From assembly GCA_017859955.1 (NCBI GenBank), contig JAFNAB010000011.1:1-42020 (forward strand): DNA of 42,020 bases, given 5' to 3'. The stretch is from Holophagaceae bacterium (GTDB taxonomy: Bacteria; Acidobacteriota; Holophagae; Holophagales; Holophagaceae). Below, in pieces: positions 17,184 through 23,977 of the stretch (within the stretch, counting starts at the first letter, position 1; each line of letters opens with the position of its first letter). The notes below the pieces were generated by a model. That model was not told the origin of the DNA. It worked only from the letters and a program-made list of their open reading frames with translations, and did not search any database. The position numbers and the translations under genes are program-made.

Positions 17184-17214
17184 GCTTGTTCTAAAAAAAC
17201 GCTAAAGAACAAGC
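17184..17214. repeat. 9-bp perfect inverted repeat upstream of flagellin
   Basis: GCTTGTTCT (17184-17192) and AGAACAAGC (17206-17214) are exact reverse complements separated by 13 A-rich bases. The right arm overlaps the TAAA of the proposed flagellin promoter. No T-run follows, so an operator is at least as likely as a terminator for the phosphatase gene. Confidence 0.6.
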
Positions 17215-17230
17215 CCTTCCCACCCGAAGA
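17203..17230 (+). promoter_or_regulatory. Sigma-28-like flagellin promoter
   Basis: TAAA (17203-17206), 16 bases, then CCCGAAGA (17223-17230), compared with the sigma-28 (FliA) consensus TAAA-N15-GCCGATAA; five of eight bases match in the -10. It would start transcription near 17237, directly before the leader hairpins of the flagellin gene. Confidence 0.5.
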
Positions 17231-17236
17231 GAATGA

Positions 17237-17306
17237 GGTCGGAGGGAACTCCGAAGCCAACCAGCCGGCAGCACGGACGCTGCCAAGAAACATCACGGAG
17301 GATGTC
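17237..17306 (+). promoter_or_regulatory. Flagellin 5' leader with two GGA-loop hairpins and CsrA-like ribosome site
   Basis: Hairpin 1 (17239-17254) is TCGGAG, loop GGAA, CTCCGA: six perfect pairs. Hairpin 2 (17267-17284) is GGCAGC, loop ACGGAC, GCTGCC: six perfect pairs. The Shine-Dalgarno lies inside AGGATGT (17299-17305), which matches the RGGAUGU core of the CsrA consensus. Three GGA elements, two in hairpin loops and one over the ribosome site, are what CsrA uses on flagellin messages such as Bacillus subtilis hag. Binding itself is inference. Confidence 0.55.
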
Positions 17307-17954
17307 ATGGCTTCTATTCTCAATAACGTTGCGGCCCTTCAGGCCACTCGTCAGCTCAACATCACCTCGCTGGGCATGAAGTCCACCATCGAGCGCCTCA
17401 CCACCGGCAAGCGCATCAACCACGCTTCCGACGACGCCACCGGCTTGGCTAATGCCAACAACTACAACGCTGATTCCAAGGTGGCGCACGAACTGCGGAA
17501 GACCTCCTATCAGACCTACTACACCGAGGCCGCCAAGGACGGCTACCTGGAAGAAGCCACCAACCAGGTCATGCGCGCGATCGAGCTGGCTGCAGGCGGT
17601 AACGGCAGTTCCTCGGAATTCTCTTCTGTGGCGAGCTTGGCTTCCGCTGCTGCCACCAAGGCAGGCACGAGCCTCTCCTCCATTACCGATCTGGCCAGTG
17701 CTTCCACGGCGCTCACCGCAATTGCCACTGCCCGTGGCACCATCGCTGCCAACATGGCTACTGCACAGAGCAACGCCAACCTCTACGGCATCGAGGAAGA
17801 GAACAAGACTGCTCAGATGAGCAACATCATGGATGCGGATATCGGCGCTGAAGTGGTCAGCCTCACCAAGTGGCAGATCCTGAGCCAGGCCGGCACCAGT
17901 GCCCTGACCAACGCCAACACGGCCAGCCAGACCGTTCTTGGCCTCCTCCGGTAG
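17307..17954 (+). CDS. fliC: Flagellin, minimal D0/D1 form
   Basis: A 215-residue flagellin, the filament subunit secreted through the flagellar export apparatus. The N-terminal D0/D1 helix is clear (MASILNNVAALQATRQLNIT, IERLTTGKRINHASDDATGL) and the C-terminal D1/D0 region ends ILSQAGTSALTNANTASQTV and LGLLR. Almost nothing lies between them: the hypervariable D2/D3 region is absent, leaving about 60 Ser/Thr/Ala-rich residues. Usual flagellins have 270-500 residues. The stretch NADSKVAHELRKTSYQTYYT departs from the common flagellin sequence. The ribosome site is CGGAGG. FlaG, FliD and a TPR-glycosyltransferase follow, and a sugar island precedes it, so glycosylation is plausible. Confidence 0.95.
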   Translation: MASILNNVAALQATRQLNITSLGMKSTIERLTTGKRINHASDDATGLANANNYNADSKVAHELRKTSYQTYYTEAAKDGYLEEATNQVMRAIELAAGGNGSSSEFSSVASLASAAATKAGTSLSSITDLASASTALTAIATARGTIAANMATAQSNANLYGIEEENKTAQMSNIMDADIGAEVVSLTKWQILSQAGTSALTNANTASQTVLGLLR

Positions 17955-17967
17955 TTGGGTATTATGA

Positions 17968-18006
17968 TCAGCATTGGGGACCGGCGATGCCAGTCCCCGA
18001 TGCTGG
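17968..18006 (+). promoter_or_regulatory. Long stem-loop between fliC and flaG
   Basis: CAGCAT-T-GGGGAC (17969-17981) pairs with GTCCCC-G-ATGCTG (17993-18005) around an 11-base loop: 12 Watson-Crick pairs plus a T-G wobble. No T-run follows. It could be a 3' stabiliser or partial terminator that lets flagellin be made in excess over FlaG and FliD. Confidence 0.6.
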
Positions 18007-18024
18007 CATATAAAGGAAAATGTC

Positions 18025-18417
18025 ATGGCTGATCAAGTGAACCCACTGGGTGGCTTGGCGCCGGGGATGGCTCAGACGCTTCAATCCTCATCTGTTCCCA
18101 ATTCGCCAAAAACCACCCCAATCCGATCCGATGCTTCCAAGCCCAAGGCTGTGGACGGTTCGGCTGTTGGTGCGTCCAAGAAAAGTCTCTCTGAGGCTGC
18201 CAAGACCGTGGAAGACTATCTTCAGTCCTCTTCCTCGGATCTCAAGTTTTTCGTGGACAAGGATACTGGTGTTTATGGGTTCAAGATTGTGGATGCCACA
18301 ACCCATGAGACCATTCGGCAGGTTCCCGCCGAAGAGGTCATTGAGATGGCAAAGCGCTTGCGCTCGCTGAGTGATACCAAGGATGCTTCGGGTGTTTTGA
18401 TGGATGCGGAGGGCTGA
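18025..18417 (+). CDS. flaG: FlaG family flagellar protein
   Basis: A 130-residue FlaG-type protein. The first 70 residues are low-complexity and Ser/Pro/Lys-rich. The conserved domain is residues about 75-115 (DLKFFVDKDTGVYGFKIVD, IRQVPAEEVIEMAKRLRSL). FlaG is a small filament-associated protein encoded next to fliD in many polar flagellates and influences filament length; its mechanism is not settled. I chose ATG 18025 because AAAGGAAAA lies eight bases before it; an upstream in-frame ATG at 17974 lies inside the stem-loop and adds a non-homologous tail. Confidence 0.88.
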   Translation: MADQVNPLGGLAPGMAQTLQSSSVPNSPKTTPIRSDASKPKAVDGSAVGASKKSLSEAAKTVEDYLQSSSSDLKFFVDKDTGVYGFKIVDATTHETIRQVPAEEVIEMAKRLRSLSDTKDASGVLMDAEG

Positions 18418-18456
18418 GGCGCGGGCCAGGTCTTCTACGGTGCAGAGAGGTGAGTC

Positions 18457-20181
18457 ATGGCTGTCAGCTTCCAGGGGGTCACATCAGGGCTTCAGACCGA
18501 CAGCTTGATCTCGGCGATCATGGCCCAGGAGAGTCTGGGCGTGCAGCGCCTTCAGGCTAAGCAGACTCAGAACACCAGTCGCTCCGCGGCCCTCAACACC
18601 ATGCGGACGCAGCTGGACGCCTTGACGGTCAGCATGTCGTCGCTCTACGACAGCTTCAACAAGCGAACGGTGTCCAGCACGGATGCCGATAGCACCTATG
18701 TGTCTGCCACCGCCAATAAGGCCACCAACGGCTCCTACGAAGTCAAGGTGAGCCAGGTTGCCACCTCAGCCAAGCTCAGTTCCACCATGTCGAGTGGTGA
18801 GCCCACCAATCTCGCCGTGGCGGACCCCAATGCGGCGATTCTCACCAGCTCCTCCGGCAGCTTTGCGGTGCAGGGCACCGATGGCGTCGTCAAGACCTTC
18901 CAGCTCACCAACAACAGCCTTAACGGCTTGAGGGATGCCATCAACGCCTCCGGTGCGGGAGTGTCGGCTGCCATCGTGAACACCGGGCAGGGCACGAATC
19001 CCTACCAGTTGGTGCTCACCGCCAAGGACACGACGACGGGTAACACGGCTACGGGAACCGGCTCCACCGGTGGCAAGGTGACCCTGGCTGCGATTGCCAA
19101 TCAAGATGCCACTGCAACCAGCGTGGTGTCCTCTCTGGGCATCAGCAGCGGAACCATTACCGGCACCTTCTCTGATCCCACCGGGCTATCCGGTGGTCTG
19201 TCCTCCTCCGGTTCCAACATTGCCCAGGATGCCCTGTTCTCCATCAATGGCATCGAGATGACCCGGCAGTCCAATACCGTGAAGGATGCGGTGGACGGGG
19301 TGACCTTCACCCTGAAGAAGGGCGATACCAGCAATGCCACAACCCTTACGGTGGCCCAGGACAAGACGAGCGCATCGACTGCCATGCAGGATGTGATCAC
19401 GAAGTACAACGCGATCATCACCGCGTATAAGGATGCCACCACGACCACAAAGAGTAGTGATGGCGTGACGATCACACCGGGGGTGTTGACCAATGACGTG
19501 GTGGCCCGATCTGTGATCTCGCAGCTTCGCGCTGTCATGGCCGGCTCACCCGAGGGGCTACCTTCGTCCGCCACCTTCAAGTCCACCGCACAGCTGGGCC
19601 TCAAGACGAATGTGGACGGCACCCTCTCCCTGGATGCGACCGTGTTCCAGGCCGCCATGGACAAGGATCCCGTGGGGGTTCAGAACGTCTTCAATTTCTC
19701 CGGCAGTTCCACCAGCGGCTCCGTATCCGTCGCCGCAGGCGGGTCCAAGACCGCCTCCGGCGCGGTGAGCTTCAATGTCACCTATGGCACGGGCGGCGCC
19801 GTTACGGGTTCCCTCACCGTGGGGAGCACGACCTACAGCGGACTGACCGGCACGAACGGGACCCTTTCGGCCCCCGTGGGTTCCCTCCTGGAGGGCTTGA
19901 CCCTGAATGTGACGGCCTCCAGTTCAGGCACCCTAAACCTCAGCAAGGGCATTGGGACGCAGTTGCAGGGGCTGATCTCCAGCCTGACCTCTTACAATGG
20001 AACTATTGAAAGCACGCGGACCAGCTTGGATGAGCAGAACAAGACCCTGACCTCCCGCATTGAGTCCGCACAGGTCCTGCTGGACAAACGTCAGGCGGCG
20101 CTCAAGAAGCAGTTCGACAATATGGAGGCAACGATCTCCCAGTTGCGCACAGTCAGCGGCGGTTTGAGCAGTCTCGGCTGA
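18457..20181 (+). CDS. fliD: Flagellar hook-associated protein 2 (filament cap)
   Basis: A 574-residue FliD, the cap that folds flagellin subunits at the filament tip. The N-terminal FliD_N region is MAVSFQGVTSGLQTDSLISA and following; the central FliD_C region begins near ALFSINGIEMTRQSNTVKDA; the C-terminus is coiled coil (ESTRTSLDEQNKTLTSRIES) as in other caps. The protein is very rich in Ser, Thr and Gly, especially residues 400-500, which are predicted surface repeats. That is compatible with O-glycosylation but does not prove it. The ribosome site is GAGAGGTGAG. A strong terminator follows directly, ending the fliC-flaG-fliD unit. Confidence 0.95.
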   Translation: MAVSFQGVTSGLQTDSLISAIMAQESLGVQRLQAKQTQNTSRSAALNTMRTQLDALTVSMSSLYDSFNKRTVSSTDADSTYVSATANKATNGSYEVKVSQVATSAKLSSTMSSGEPTNLAVADPNAAILTSSSGSFAVQGTDGVVKTFQLTNNSLNGLRDAINASGAGVSAAIVNTGQGTNPYQLVLTAKDTTTGNTATGTGSTGGKVTLAAIANQDATATSVVSSLGISSGTITGTFSDPTGLSGGLSSSGSNIAQDALFSINGIEMTRQSNTVKDAVDGVTFTLKKGDTSNATTLTVAQDKTSASTAMQDVITKYNAIITAYKDATTTTKSSDGVTITPGVLTNDVVARSVISQLRAVMAGSPEGLPSSATFKSTAQLGLKTNVDGTLSLDATVFQAAMDKDPVGVQNVFNFSGSSTSGSVSVAAGGSKTASGAVSFNVTYGTGGAVTGSLTVGSTTYSGLTGTNGTLSAPVGSLLEGLTLNVTASSSGTLNLSKGIGTQLQGLISSLTSYNGTIESTRTSLDEQNKTLTSRIESAQVLLDKRQAALKKQFDNMEATISQLRTVSGGLSSLG

Positions 20182-20201
20182 TCCACTCCGGACCGATCAG
20201 T

Positions 20202-20230
20202 GATCCCCCTGGCTTCAGGGGGATCTTTTT
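20202..20230 (+). terminator. Rho-independent terminator after fliD
   Basis: GATCCCCCTG (20202-20211), loop GCTT, CAGGGGGATC (20216-20225), then TTTTT. Ten perfect base pairs with a T-run; it separates fliD from the TPR-glycosyltransferase gene. Confidence 0.95.
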
Positions 20231-20303
20231 GTATGGCCTCGAAGCTACCTCTCAGACCCTTTCCATGAGAGAACAAAAGCAAACCAACTGAGGAGTGCCC
20301 GGG

Positions 20304-21755
20304 GTGAGCCCAAGCCATTCAGAACTGCTTCGCAAGGCCCATGATCTGGACCGGATGGGCAAGGCCGAGGAGGCCCTGACTGCCTACAGGGCATTCCTGG
20401 CAGCAGAACCTCGACTAGCCGCAGCTTGGTCGGATGTTTCGGGTCTCCTGCTGGTGATGGGCCGCTTGGATGAGGCCCAGGAGGCATGCGAGAAGGCTCT
20501 CCGACTTGATCCAGGGTGCCTGTCGGCGCGGGTCAATGCGGGGTGCATTCAGATGCGGTGCGGGGACTGGGAAAGCGCCGAAGGCCATCTGCGGCAGGCT
20601 CTTACGGTGGATGGGCGGCGGACGGATGCCCGTCTGGCGCTGGCCCAGTGTCTAATACGGACGCGAGATCCCAAAGCCGCTGAGCAGGAAGTGGCCCGAG
20701 TTATTCAATTCGAGCCCGCCAATGTCACCGCTCACCAGATCCTTGGCGGCATCTTCTACTCCATGGGGCGATGGGCTGATTTTCAGGCCGAGATCGAGCG
20801 ATATCGGAAGCTGGACTCTGGCTCTCCCTATCTGGTCTTCGAACAGGGCTTCCTTGACCTCCTTTTCGGAGAGATGCCCCGGGGCTGGGAAGGCCATGAG
20901 GCACGTCTCCAGGTTCCCGGCCTCGTAGGTCCCGTCCGCCATTTCAGCCAGCCCACCTGGCGCGGCGAGCCTTTTCCGGGCAAGACTCTACTGCTCCACT
21001 ACGAACAGGGCTTGGGGGATACCTTGATGTTCGTGAGGTATGCCGCCCAGGTAAAGGCCCTCGGAGGGCGTGTGGTCCTGGAGGCCCAGCCTTGCCTAGC
21101 GGATCTGGTGGCCACCTGCCCCGGTGTTGATGAGGTGGTCTCCCACGGCGCACCCTTGCCCCCCTTCGACCTTCAGGTGTCCCTGCTGTCCCTGCCCTGG
21201 GTTTTCCGCACTGATCTCGACACGATCCCTTGCGAAGTCCCCTATCTGGATCTGCCGGCTGAGGTGCCCCATCGGAAGGTCTTTGCCGAGCTCCTGGCTC
21301 TCGCCCAGAGCCATGGGAAAAGCCGCATCGGGCTGGTCTGGGCGGGCAGCCCCGAGCACAAAAGGGATGAGGAACGCTCCCTTCCGCCAGCGGCCCTCGG
21401 GCCACTGGCGGCGCTGCAGGGGGTTGCCTGGTTCAGCTTCCAGCTGGGCAGGTCTGAAATGCCTCCCCTGCCGGACCTCATTTCCCTCGCACCGCTCCTG
21501 AGCGATTTCTCGGCGACGGCCTACGCCTTGAGTGGGATGGAGCTGGTGATCACGGTTGATACTGCCCTGGCCCACCTCGCGGGAGCCATGGGCATTCCAA
21601 CGCTCCTATTGCTTCCCTATCAGCCCGATTGGCGTTGGATGCTGGAGAGGGAAGACAGCCCCTGGTACCCCAGCATGCGCATCTACCGCCAACCCTCCCC
21701 CGGGGATTGGGGCAGCGTCATCCAACAGGTGCTTACAGACCTGAGTACCGATTAA
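20304..21755 (+). CDS. TPR-domain protein with GT9/GT41-like glycosyltransferase domain
   Basis: A 483-residue protein. Residues 1-180 contain about four TPR units (KAEEALTAYRAFLAAEPRLA, GRLDEAQEACEKALRLDPGC, DWESAEGHLRQALTVDGRR). The remaining part is a GT-B glycosyltransferase-like domain with HYEQGLGDTLMFVRYAAQ, LVWAGSPEHKRDEERSLP and ITVDTALAHLAGAMGIPTLL, the last being the donor-site D-x-A-x-x-H-L-A motif. Such TPR-GT proteins are often found beside flagellin genes and are candidate flagellin O-glycosyltransferases. GTG 20304 is preferred: GAGGAG lies nine bases before it, whereas an earlier in-frame GTG at 20295 abuts that site. It is convergent with, and overlaps by four bases, the small gene on the other strand. 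Confidence 0.85.
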   Translation: MSPSHSELLRKAHDLDRMGKAEEALTAYRAFLAAEPRLAAAWSDVSGLLLVMGRLDEAQEACEKALRLDPGCLSARVNAGCIQMRCGDWESAEGHLRQALTVDGRRTDARLALAQCLIRTRDPKAAEQEVARVIQFEPANVTAHQILGGIFYSMGRWADFQAEIERYRKLDSGSPYLVFEQGFLDLLFGEMPRGWEGHEARLQVPGLVGPVRHFSQPTWRGEPFPGKTLLLHYEQGLGDTLMFVRYAAQVKALGGRVVLEAQPCLADLVATCPGVDEVVSHGAPLPPFDLQVSLLSLPWVFRTDLDTIPCEVPYLDLPAEVPHRKVFAELLALAQSHGKSRIGLVWAGSPEHKRDEERSLPPAALGPLAALQGVAWFSFQLGRSEMPPLPDLISLAPLLSDFSATAYALSGMELVITVDTALAHLAGAMGIPTLLLLPYQPDWRWMLEREDSPWYPSMRIYRQPSPGDWGSVIQQVLTDLSTD

Positions 21756-22039
21756 TTCGGCTTGTAGGCTTTGAGAGCCCGGGCACCTCGGCGATGGACA
21801 TTCATTTCCTCCCGGATCAAGTTCTGCTTGGCCGAAAGGGTGCTGACGGCGATATCCGCCCGTGCCGCAAGGGCATGGGCCCGCTGGACGATGGCGGGCC
21901 ATTCGGGTCCCCGCTCGGCGGAGGCTACAGCTGCGTCGAAATGCTCCTGCCAGAGGGCCAGGGCGTCCGCCTCCGGCTCTGCGGCCTGAAGCAGCAGCTC
22001 CAGGTCGTCCAGGCAGTGGGTGAGGTCCTTGTCGCTCAA
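21752..22039 (-). CDS. Small helical protein downstream of fliS, FliT/FlgN-like candidate
   Basis: A 95-residue protein that I do not recognise by sequence. It is acidic in the first half and basic in the last 25 residues (LIREEMNVHRRGARALKAYK), with heptad-like leucine/alanine spacing that suggests all-alpha structure. It starts with TTG in a TTGA overlap with the fliS stop, so it is translationally coupled to fliS. Genes in this place are often FliT- or FlgN-type export chaperones of similar length and helical character, which makes that the working guess. Confidence 0.65.
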   Translation of the reverse strand: MSDKDLTHCLDDLELLLQAAEPEADALALWQEHFDAAVASAERGPEWPAIVQRAHALAARADIAVSTLSAKQNLIREEMNVHRRGARALKAYKPN

Positions 22040-22473
22040 ACGGAAAGCCCGTCAAGGGAACCGCTGGCTTTCGGCGCCTGGTCACCCCCGGTCTTGCGCC
22101 GGTGAAGCTGCTCCCAGGTGGTCTTGAACTCGCCCATCTGGGCAAAGATGAGTTGCAGACGTTGAGGTTGATCGTTCAGGGCACCCTCATAGAGCTCTTC
22201 GGTCCACCAGTCGTAGATCCGGATGAGGTTTTCCACGACCTCACCGCCCTGTTCATGGTTGAGGCGTTCCTTCAGGCCGAAGATGATGTCCGCGACCCTG
22301 CCCACGTAATTGGCCTGCTCGATTAGGTTACGGGCTTTCATGGCCTGGATGGCCAAGCTGAGGAAGCGCTGTCCGCCTTCGAGCAACATGGCGGCTACCT
22401 GCTCCGGACTAGCACCCTGGATGCGTTGGATCAGGTACTGGTCAGCAGCCTTCTTCCCTGAATGCTCATGCAT
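22036..22473 (-). CDS. fliS: Flagellin export chaperone FliS
   Basis: A 145-residue FliS, the cytoplasmic chaperone that binds the flagellin C-terminus and prevents premature polymerisation. The family helices are visible: YLIQRIQGASPEQVAAMLLE, GGQRFLSLAIQAMKARNLIE, the DIIFGLKERLNHEQGGEVVE region, NLIRIYDWWTEELYEGAL. The last 20 residues are a variable Gly/Ser tail. Of two nearby ATGs, 22473 is preferred because AAGAGG ends six bases before it; the ATG at 22479 would touch that site. A sigma-28-like promoter lies immediately upstream, so it is probably a late flagellar gene. Confidence 0.92.
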   Translation of the reverse strand: MHEHSGKKAADQYLIQRIQGASPEQVAAMLLEGGQRFLSLAIQAMKARNLIEQANYVGRVADIIFGLKERLNHEQGGEVVENLIRIYDWWTEELYEGALNDQPQRLQLIFAQMGEFKTTWEQLHRRKTGGDQAPKASGSLDGLSV

Positions 22474-22491
22474 AGTCATCCTCTTAACTTA

Positions 22492-22519
22492 CTATCGGCT
22501 CCAGAGCCAAGTCTGATGA
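22492..22519 (-). promoter_or_regulatory. Sigma-28-like promoter of fliS
   Basis: On the minus strand GCCGATAG (22499-22492) matches seven of eight bases of the sigma-28 -10 element GCCGATAA. Sixteen bases upstream is TCAT (22519-22516), a weak -35. It leaves a short leader of about 12 bases before the fliS start. Confidence 0.55.
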
Positions 22520-22545
22520 GCCCTGGACGAAGTTTGGCAAGCTTG

Positions 22546-22920
22546 CTAGACCTCGGCAATCAGTTCGATCTCGACCTTGGCCCCCTTGGGAAGAGCTGCG
22601 ACCTGGACGGTACTGCGGGCGGGCTTGGCGCCCCCGAGGTGCTTTTCATAGACTGCGTTGAAGGCTGCAAAATCGGCGAGATCCGTGAGAAACACGGTGG
22701 TCTTGACCACCCGGTCCCAGCCGGTGCCTGCAGCCGCCAGGACGGCATCGAGATTCTGGAGAACACGTTCGGTCTGGGGCTCAATGGAGCCGGACACCAT
22801 CTCCATCGTCTCGGGGATCAAGGGGATCTGGCCAGCGGTGAAGAGGAGACTGCCGGTGATGTGGGCCTGGCTGTAGGGACCGATGGCGGCGGGGGCGGAG
22901 GGGGTGCTGATGAGGCGCAT
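22546..22920 (-). CDS. ridA: RidA family reactive-intermediate deaminase
   Basis: A 124-residue RidA/YjgF/UK114 protein, a trimeric cytosolic enzyme that hydrolyses reactive enamine/imine intermediates (such as 2-aminoacrylate) from PLP enzymes. Characteristic segments are AIGPYSQAHITGSLLFTAGQ, TERVLQNLDAVLAAAG and KPARSTVQVAALPKGAKVEI, the last containing the conserved substrate-carboxylate arginine. Length is standard. AAAGGAAT precedes the ATG. It lies alone between the SWIM-finger gene and fliS. Confidence 0.95.
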   Translation of the reverse strand: MRLISTPSAPAAIGPYSQAHITGSLLFTAGQIPLIPETMEMVSGSIEPQTERVLQNLDAVLAAAGTGWDRVVKTTVFLTDLADFAAFNAVYEKHLGGAKPARSTVQVAALPKGAKVEIELIAEV

Positions 22921-22970
22921 GGCTATTCCTTTCTGGGACTACGGGAACTGCGAAGGGCTGTCTTCAGATT

Positions 22971-22994
22971 CTCCGCGCACTCCGCGTCTCCGCG
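22971..22994. repeat. Triple CTCCGCG short repeat
   Basis: CTCCGCG occurs at 22971-22977, 22980-22986 and 22988-22994, spaced nine and eight bases, followed by TGAGGCATTTTTTCC. Read on the minus strand it is TCACGCGGAGACGCGGAG and so on. The pattern resembles the short GCGGAGAC-type intergenic repeats that I recall from several bacterial phyla. Confidence 0.6.
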
Positions 22995-23011
22995 TGAGGC
23001 ATTTTTTCCAA

Positions 23012-23977
23012 TCAACTCTTCTTCGACCAGCGCCGCTTGCGGTTGCGCCAGGCCTTGGGGCGGGGACTGGGCGCGGGCATGGGGCTCTCGAAGGGGGAAG
23101 GACTTGCGGCCTCCTGTGTGCCTTCTGCGTCCTCCAGGTTGCCGACCCCCTCTTCGATCTGCTGTTTCACCATCTGGGCGGTGCGGTGCATGAGGGCTGC
23201 CAGGCAGAGGCTGGCCTCAATGCGGGCATGGGGCAGGGGCCCCAGCTGGATGAAGACCGCCGGATCCGAGGGGATCTCCCGGGAGATGCTGACCTCCGGG
23301 AGGGGCCCCTGGAGGGCATCGTAGGCTTCCTCCGTGGTGCGCAGCCAGGGCTCCGCCATGGGACGCCGCTGCTTCAGAAGATCCTCAAGGGGCGTGACCT
23401 TCTTAGGGCGACCCCGCTTGCGGGGGGCCGCCTCGGCGGGAGCGGCATCCATCTTGGACTGGAGGGTGTCCAGGACCTCTTCCCGGGTCTTGCCCCGGAG
23501 GTCGAAGAGGAGCCATGGGTCCCGGTCCAGGGCCTCAGCCATGATGTAGCAGACCGCGGCCACGTGCTTGCAGGGGTTGGCCCAGTCTGGGCAGTCGCAG
23601 TGGGTCTGGAGCTCCTTGGGAACCCTGGGGTAGAGGCTGGCGCCGGCCTCCCGGAAGGTCTCATCGAGGCCCTGGGGCATCTCCCCCGCCAGGAGGCTGG
23701 CCACAAAGCGGCTCTCCTGGTGGATCCGGTCCAGGGCCTTCTCCCATTGGGCCGAGGTGAGGGCCGGCAGGCCCAGGGTGACGTTGTAGGTCTTGCGGCC
23801 ATGAACCTTGGCCTGGATCTCGCCCGGCACCACCACGAAGTGGCTCACGGCGCCTTCCTCGGCGTATTTCTTCCCCCGGGGGAGGCGGTTCTCGTAGTCG
23901 TCTCCGAGCTGTTCGAGCCCGCTGATCCAGAGCTTGCCCCACCAGGTGGTTCCGAAGCGTTCACTGAACTGGATCAA
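23012..23977 (-). CDS. SWIM zinc-finger protein
   Basis: A 321-residue protein with a SWIM zinc finger CDCPDWANPCKH (CxCx6CxH) near residue 127-138 and an AT-hook-like basic stretch RKRGRPKK near residue 188. The N-terminus (FSERFGTTWWGKLWISGLEQ) is typical of SWIM proteins paired with bacterial SNF2 ATPases. It begins with TTG in a TTGA overlap with the SNF2 stop, so the two are translated together and probably work as partners in nucleic-acid binding or remodelling. The specific role is not known. The last 30 residues are Pro/Ser/Lys-rich and look disordered. Confidence 0.88.
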   Translation of the reverse strand: MIQFSERFGTTWWGKLWISGLEQLGDDYENRLPRGKKYAEEGAVSHFVVVPGEIQAKVHGRKTYNVTLGLPALTSAQWEKALDRIHQESRFVASLLAGEMPQGLDETFREAGASLYPRVPKELQTHCDCPDWANPCKHVAAVCYIMAEALDRDPWLLFDLRGKTREEVLDTLQSKMDAAPAEAAPRKRGRPKKVTPLEDLLKQRRPMAEPWLRTTEEAYDALQGPLPEVSISREIPSDPAVFIQLGPLPHARIEASLCLAALMHRTAQMVKQQIEEGVGNLEDAEGTQEAASPSPFESPMPAPSPRPKAWRNRKRRWSKKS

